From: Bradyrhizobium iriomotense | Lineage (GTDB): Bacteria > Pseudomonadota > Alphaproteobacteria > Rhizobiales > Xanthobacteraceae | NCBI RefSeq assembly: GCF_018130765.1 | Contig: NZ_JAFCJZ010000015.1 | Location: forward strand, 169,426-233,425 | Direction: 5' to 3' | DNA length: 64,000 nucleotides | Shown: positions 61,613 to 64,000 of the stretch, in pieces | Layout of the letters: every line of letters starts with the position of its first letter | Numbering within the stretch: position 1 is the first letter of the stretch | Made by a program: the position numbers and the translations under genes | Notes under the pieces: model-generated | Told to the model about the DNA's origin: nothing | Seen by the model: the letters and a program-made list of their open reading frames with translations, nothing else | Database searches by the model: none

Positions 61613-62290
61613 CTACGCCGCCGCCTCTTCGTCGGCCCTCAATCTCTCCTCAGTCATCCGTCCCGCCGTCTGCGCATGCGCGAGCGCGGCGCGTTCAGCG
61701 GCCTTGGCATCGCCGCGCAGAATGTGTCCGGCAATGTCGGCGTGCTCCGCCCAGGCGCTGCCGCGATAGTCGAGCTCGGAGAGCACCGTCGCCATCGAAC
61801 GGCGCATATGCGGCCATTGCGGCGCCATCGTCTCCTCGATCACGGGATTGCCGGCGAGCTGATAGATCGCGCGGTGAAAATCGACGTCGAGCGCGATGAG
61901 TTCGCCGAGCGACGTGTTGCGGTCGATGCCGCGCCCGGCGGCGAACGCCGTCTCCAGCCTCGTCCGCCCCGCCGCATCGCTCGCTGCGCGCGCGGCGGCG
62001 AGCCGGGCGGCCAGTGCGTCGATGGCGCCGCGTACCTCGTAGAGCTGGCGGATGCGCGCGGGGTCGAGCTGGGTGACTTCAAAGCCGCGCCGGCCGCTCT
62101 CGGCGACGAGCCCCTGACGGTGCAACAGATGCAGCGCGTGCGACACCGGCTGGCGCGACACGCCGAGCTTGTCGGCAAGCTCGTTCTGCCGGATGCGCTG
62201 GCCGGGCTCGAGCGTGCGGTCGGAGATCGCCTCCAGGATGCGCGCATAGACCTGGTCGATCAGGTTCGGGAGCGGGTCGAGAGGAATCAC
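61613..62290 (-). CDS. GntR family (FCD-domain) transcriptional regulator
   Basis: This 225-residue protein has a GTG start at 62290, with GGAG nine bases upstream. The winged helix (IDQVYARILEAISDRTLEPG; IRQNELADKLGVSRQPVSHA; HLLHRQGLVAESGRRGFEVT) is followed by an FCD domain (LYEVRGAIDALAARLAAARA; ALDVDFHRAIYQLAGNPVIE). FCD regulators sense carboxylic acids. It precedes the dioxygenase and oxidoreductase genes on the same strand. A near-perfect palindrome 18 bases upstream is its likely binding site. Confidence 0.92.
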   Translation of the reverse strand: MIPLDPLPNLIDQVYARILEAISDRTLEPGQRIRQNELADKLGVSRQPVSHALHLLHRQGLVAESGRRGFEVTQLDPARIRQLYEVRGAIDALAARLAAARAASDAAGRTRLETAFAAGRGIDRNTSLGELIALDVDFHRAIYQLAGNPVIEETMAPQWPHMRRSMATVLSELDYRGSAWAEHADIAGHILRGDAKAAERAALAHAQTAGRMTEERLRADEEAAA

Positions 62291-62308
62291 GCCGGCAGCT
62301 CCAAAATG

Positions 62309-62328
62309 GAATACGGAATTCTGTATTC
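62309..62328. promoter_or_regulatory. 20-bp near-perfect palindrome upstream of the GntR gene
   Basis: GAATACGGAA (62309-62318) and TTCTGTATTC (62319-62328) are complementary at 9 of 10 positions. Its distance from the start codon suits autoregulation. GTATTC/GAATAC arms with this spacing are in the range of FCD-GntR operators. Confidence 0.65.
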
Positions 62329-62475
62329 GAAGCTACTCCTGGGAGGGGCAGGGCGTCAAGCACGGCCCGAGGCCGCGCCAGCCGCCCCTTTTGGTGCCAC
62401 CTAAGCTATTGATATTACTTGGGTCGTCTACTGTGCATGGGGTTGTTTTCGAGGAAAAGACCGGGCGAGGCCGGC

Positions 62476-63345
62476 CTAGCGCTCCAGCACCTCCACCTCC
62501 ATCGCGGTGATCTGGTCCGCATCGGCCACCGCCTCGATCGCTGCGATCCGGTCGCCGTTGAAGGTGACGCGCAGCGCGATGCGCAGACGTCCGCCGAGGA
62601 TGACGGCAACGCCCATCTCGCCGTCGACCAGCGCCGTGCGTGCGGCCTGCGCGCGGCCCTTGTAGAGCTGTGCGACCGCATCCGCGCCGCGGATTTCGGC
62701 CAGCGTGCCGAGCCGCACCGCGGCCTGGTCGGCGCGAAACACCACGTCGGGATCGAGCACGGCGAGCAGGCCGTCGAAATCGCCTTCGCGCGAGGCCTTG
62801 AGGAATGCATCGACGATCCTGCGTTGATGCGTCAGGTTCGCTTCGGGCACCGGCGCGCCCTGCACGCGCCGCCGCGCGCGGCTCGCCAATTGCCGCGAGG
62901 CATCGACCGAGCGGCCGACGATCGGCGCGATCTCCTCGAACGGCACGGCGAACATGTCATGCAGCACGAAGGCGAGCCGCTCCGCCGGCTGCAATGTCTC
63001 CAGCACGATCAGCAGCGCCGCACCGACCGAATCGGCCATCTCGGCCTCGTGCTGCCGGGACTCGTCGACCGGCTCCGGCACGTGCGGGCCCATCGGATCC
63101 TCGCGGCGCGATTTCCGTGCCCGCAGCATGTCGAGGCAGATGCGTGCGACTACGGTCGTGAGCCAGCCGCGCAGATTCGCGACATCCGACATGTCGTAGC
63201 AGCTGACCCGCAGCCAAGCCTCCTGCACGGCATCGTCGACCTCGACGCGGGACCCCAGCATCCGGTAGGCGACCGCGCGCAAATGGTCCCTGTCGGCCTC
63301 GAACTGGCGCGCCAGAAAATTTTCTTCGAAGTTTTTTTGGGTCAT
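62476..63345 (-). CDS. ECF41-type RNA polymerase sigma factor with SnoaL-like C-terminal domain
   Basis: In this 289-residue protein, the sigma-2 region (RDHLRAVAYRMLGSRVEVDD, AVQEAWLRV, RGWLTTVVARICLDMLRARK) and sigma-4 (LQPAERLAFVLHDMFAVPFE, GRSVDASRQLASRARRRV) fill residues 1-165. The rest is a SnoaL-like domain (VDAFLKASREGDFDGLLAVL; NGDRIAAIEAVADADQI). This matches ECF41 sigma factors, which lack an anti-sigma factor and use the C-terminal domain to control activity. It is divergent from a carboxymuconolactone-decarboxylase-like gene, a typical ECF41 target. Confidence 0.92.
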   Translation of the reverse strand: MTQKNFEENFLARQFEADRDHLRAVAYRMLGSRVEVDDAVQEAWLRVSCYDMSDVANLRGWLTTVVARICLDMLRARKSRREDPMGPHVPEPVDESRQHEAEMADSVGAALLIVLETLQPAERLAFVLHDMFAVPFEEIAPIVGRSVDASRQLASRARRRVQGAPVPEANLTHQRRIVDAFLKASREGDFDGLLAVLDPDVVFRADQAAVRLGTLAEIRGADAVAQLYKGRAQAARTALVDGEMGVAVILGGRLRIALRVTFNGDRIAAIEAVADADQITAMEVEVLER

Positions 63346-63346
63346 C

Positions 63347-63373
63347 GGTCACATTCCCTCATCGCGATCCGTC
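63347..63373 (+). promoter_or_regulatory. Candidate ECF41 promoter of the divergent gene
   Basis: GGTCACA (63347-63353) and CGTC (63370-63373) are separated by exactly 16 bases. The ECF41 consensus as I remember it is TGTCACA-N16-CGTC, so only the first base differs. It points toward the gene at 63442 and touches the sigma gene's 5' end. Confidence 0.75.
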
Positions 63374-63441
63374 ATGCCCATGACGAAGCCGATCCGGCCG
63401 ATGTGACCGGAACCTTCGATTTTTGTGAGATGGAGACGAAT

Positions 63442-63900
63442 ATGATGAACGCCCGCATGCCTCACCCAGTCATGGTCCTGCCCGAGGCCATGAATGTCCT
63501 GCAGTCTCTCGGCAATTTGACCAAGCAGGGCCTCCCCGAAAAGCTCCTGGAACTGGTGCACCTGCGCGCCAGCCAGATCAATGGCTGCAGTGTCTGCGTC
63601 GACATGCATCCCAAGATCGCCCGCAAGCTGGGCGAGACCGACGAGCGCCTGTTCGCCGTGTCGGCTTGGCGCGATGCGCCCTATTTCACCGAAGCCGAGC
63701 GCGCCGCGCTGGCGCTCACTGAGGCCGTCACGCGTATCGCCGATCGCTCGGATCCGGTGCCCGATGCGGTCTGGAACGAGGCCGCCAAGCACTTTGACGA
63801 GCGCGAGCTGGCAACGCTGATTCTTTCGATCGCGACCATCAACGTCTGGAACCGGCTCAACGCGACGATCAAGATGCCGGTGGGTGTGTGGAAGGTGTGA
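63442..63900 (+). CDS. Carboxymuconolactone decarboxylase/AhpD-like protein
   Basis: This 152-residue protein starts at 63442, after ATGGAG; an in-frame ATG at 63430 is an alternative. It has the AhpD-type active-site pattern LLELVHLRASQINGCSVCVD with CxxC and a following histidine (MHPKIARKLGETDERLFAVS), then FTEAERAALALTEAVTRIAD and INVWNRLNATIKMPVG. Such proteins are alkylhydroperoxidase-like reductases, often responding to oxidative stress. The promoter at 63347-63373 matches the adjacent ECF41 sigma factor. The last 100 bases of the window hold no gene that I can support. Confidence 0.92.
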   Translation: MMNARMPHPVMVLPEAMNVLQSLGNLTKQGLPEKLLELVHLRASQINGCSVCVDMHPKIARKLGETDERLFAVSAWRDAPYFTEAERAALALTEAVTRIADRSDPVPDAVWNEAAKHFDERELATLILSIATINVWNRLNATIKMPVGVWKV

Positions 63901-64000
63901 GTTTTTGTGCCCTCTCCCCTTGTGGGCCTGTTGCGTTATCGGCTTTTGAGGCTGAGGACGTTCGGAGAGAGGGGCGCGGTCACGGCCATTGCCGGCCAAG

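Noticed and set aside
62415..62810. A minus-strand frame of 131 codons overlapping the sigma factor gene
   Set aside because: It overlaps the 3' end of the sigma gene in another frame and has no recognisable sequence pattern.

Overview
The window looks like chromosome of a Bradyrhizobium/Rhodopseudomonas-type alphaproteobacterium (Nitrobacteraceae). The reasons are high GC with strong third-position bias, a pim-type dicarboxylate operon, many Liv-type ABC and TRAP solute receptors, a MloK1-like potassium channel, and numerous long palindromic repeats in the gaps between genes. No rRNA, tRNA, CRISPR array, transposase or phage gene was found. There are 61 protein genes and one gene remnant.

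Region by region. (1) 1-9.5 kb: two separate modules, each a WYL-domain regulator divergent from a glutathione-transferase-like gene across a palindromic operator, with a cyclic-nucleotide-gated K+ channel, a doubly membrane-anchored TAXI receptor and small membrane or hypothetical proteins between them. (2) 9.8-15 kb: a minus-strand aryl/hydroxycinnamoyl-CoA operon (crotonase, feruloyl-CoA-synthetase-like ligase, SDR dehydrogenase, 4-hydroxybenzoyl-CoA-thioesterase-like enzyme, periplasmic receptor). (3) 16-21.4 kb: a TRAP transporter divergent from pobA (4-hydroxybenzoate 3-monooxygenase), with two AT-rich palindromes between. (4) 21.6-28.3 kb: hotdog thioesterase, LysR regulator, flavin-binding protein, and a Liv-type ABC transporter with a fused permease-ATPase, divergent from a MarR regulator. 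(5) 28.6-36.5 kb: a compact operon encoding a hydrogenase-4-like membrane complex whose large subunit has lost the Ni-binding cysteines, preceded by an XRE regulator and bracketed by direct copies of the 3' end of a glycerate kinase gene. (6) 37.9-55.7 kb: four tandem Liv-type receptors, livMHFG and an IclR regulator on the minus strand, divergent from pimFABCD on the plus strand, with one perfect palindrome between. (7) 56-58.7 kb: tandemly duplicated TakP-like TRAP receptors. (8) 59.2-63.9 kb: an SAF-domain oxidoreductase and an EctD-like dioxygenase with a GntR regulator, then an ECF41-type sigma factor divergent from a carboxymuconolactone-decarboxylase-like gene with a matching promoter.

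Much of the window fits together as uptake and CoA-dependent breakdown of plant-derived aromatic and dicarboxylic acids. Hydroxycinnamates would be shortened to 4-hydroxybenzoate, which PobA hydroxylates, while dicarboxylates or fatty acids pass through the Pim beta-oxidation enzymes. The least explained system is the hydrogenase-4-like complex: it keeps the ion-pumping membrane arm and the proximal iron-sulfur subunit but has neither a NiFe site nor an encoded electron-input module, and its borders suggest acquisition at the end of the glycerate kinase gene.
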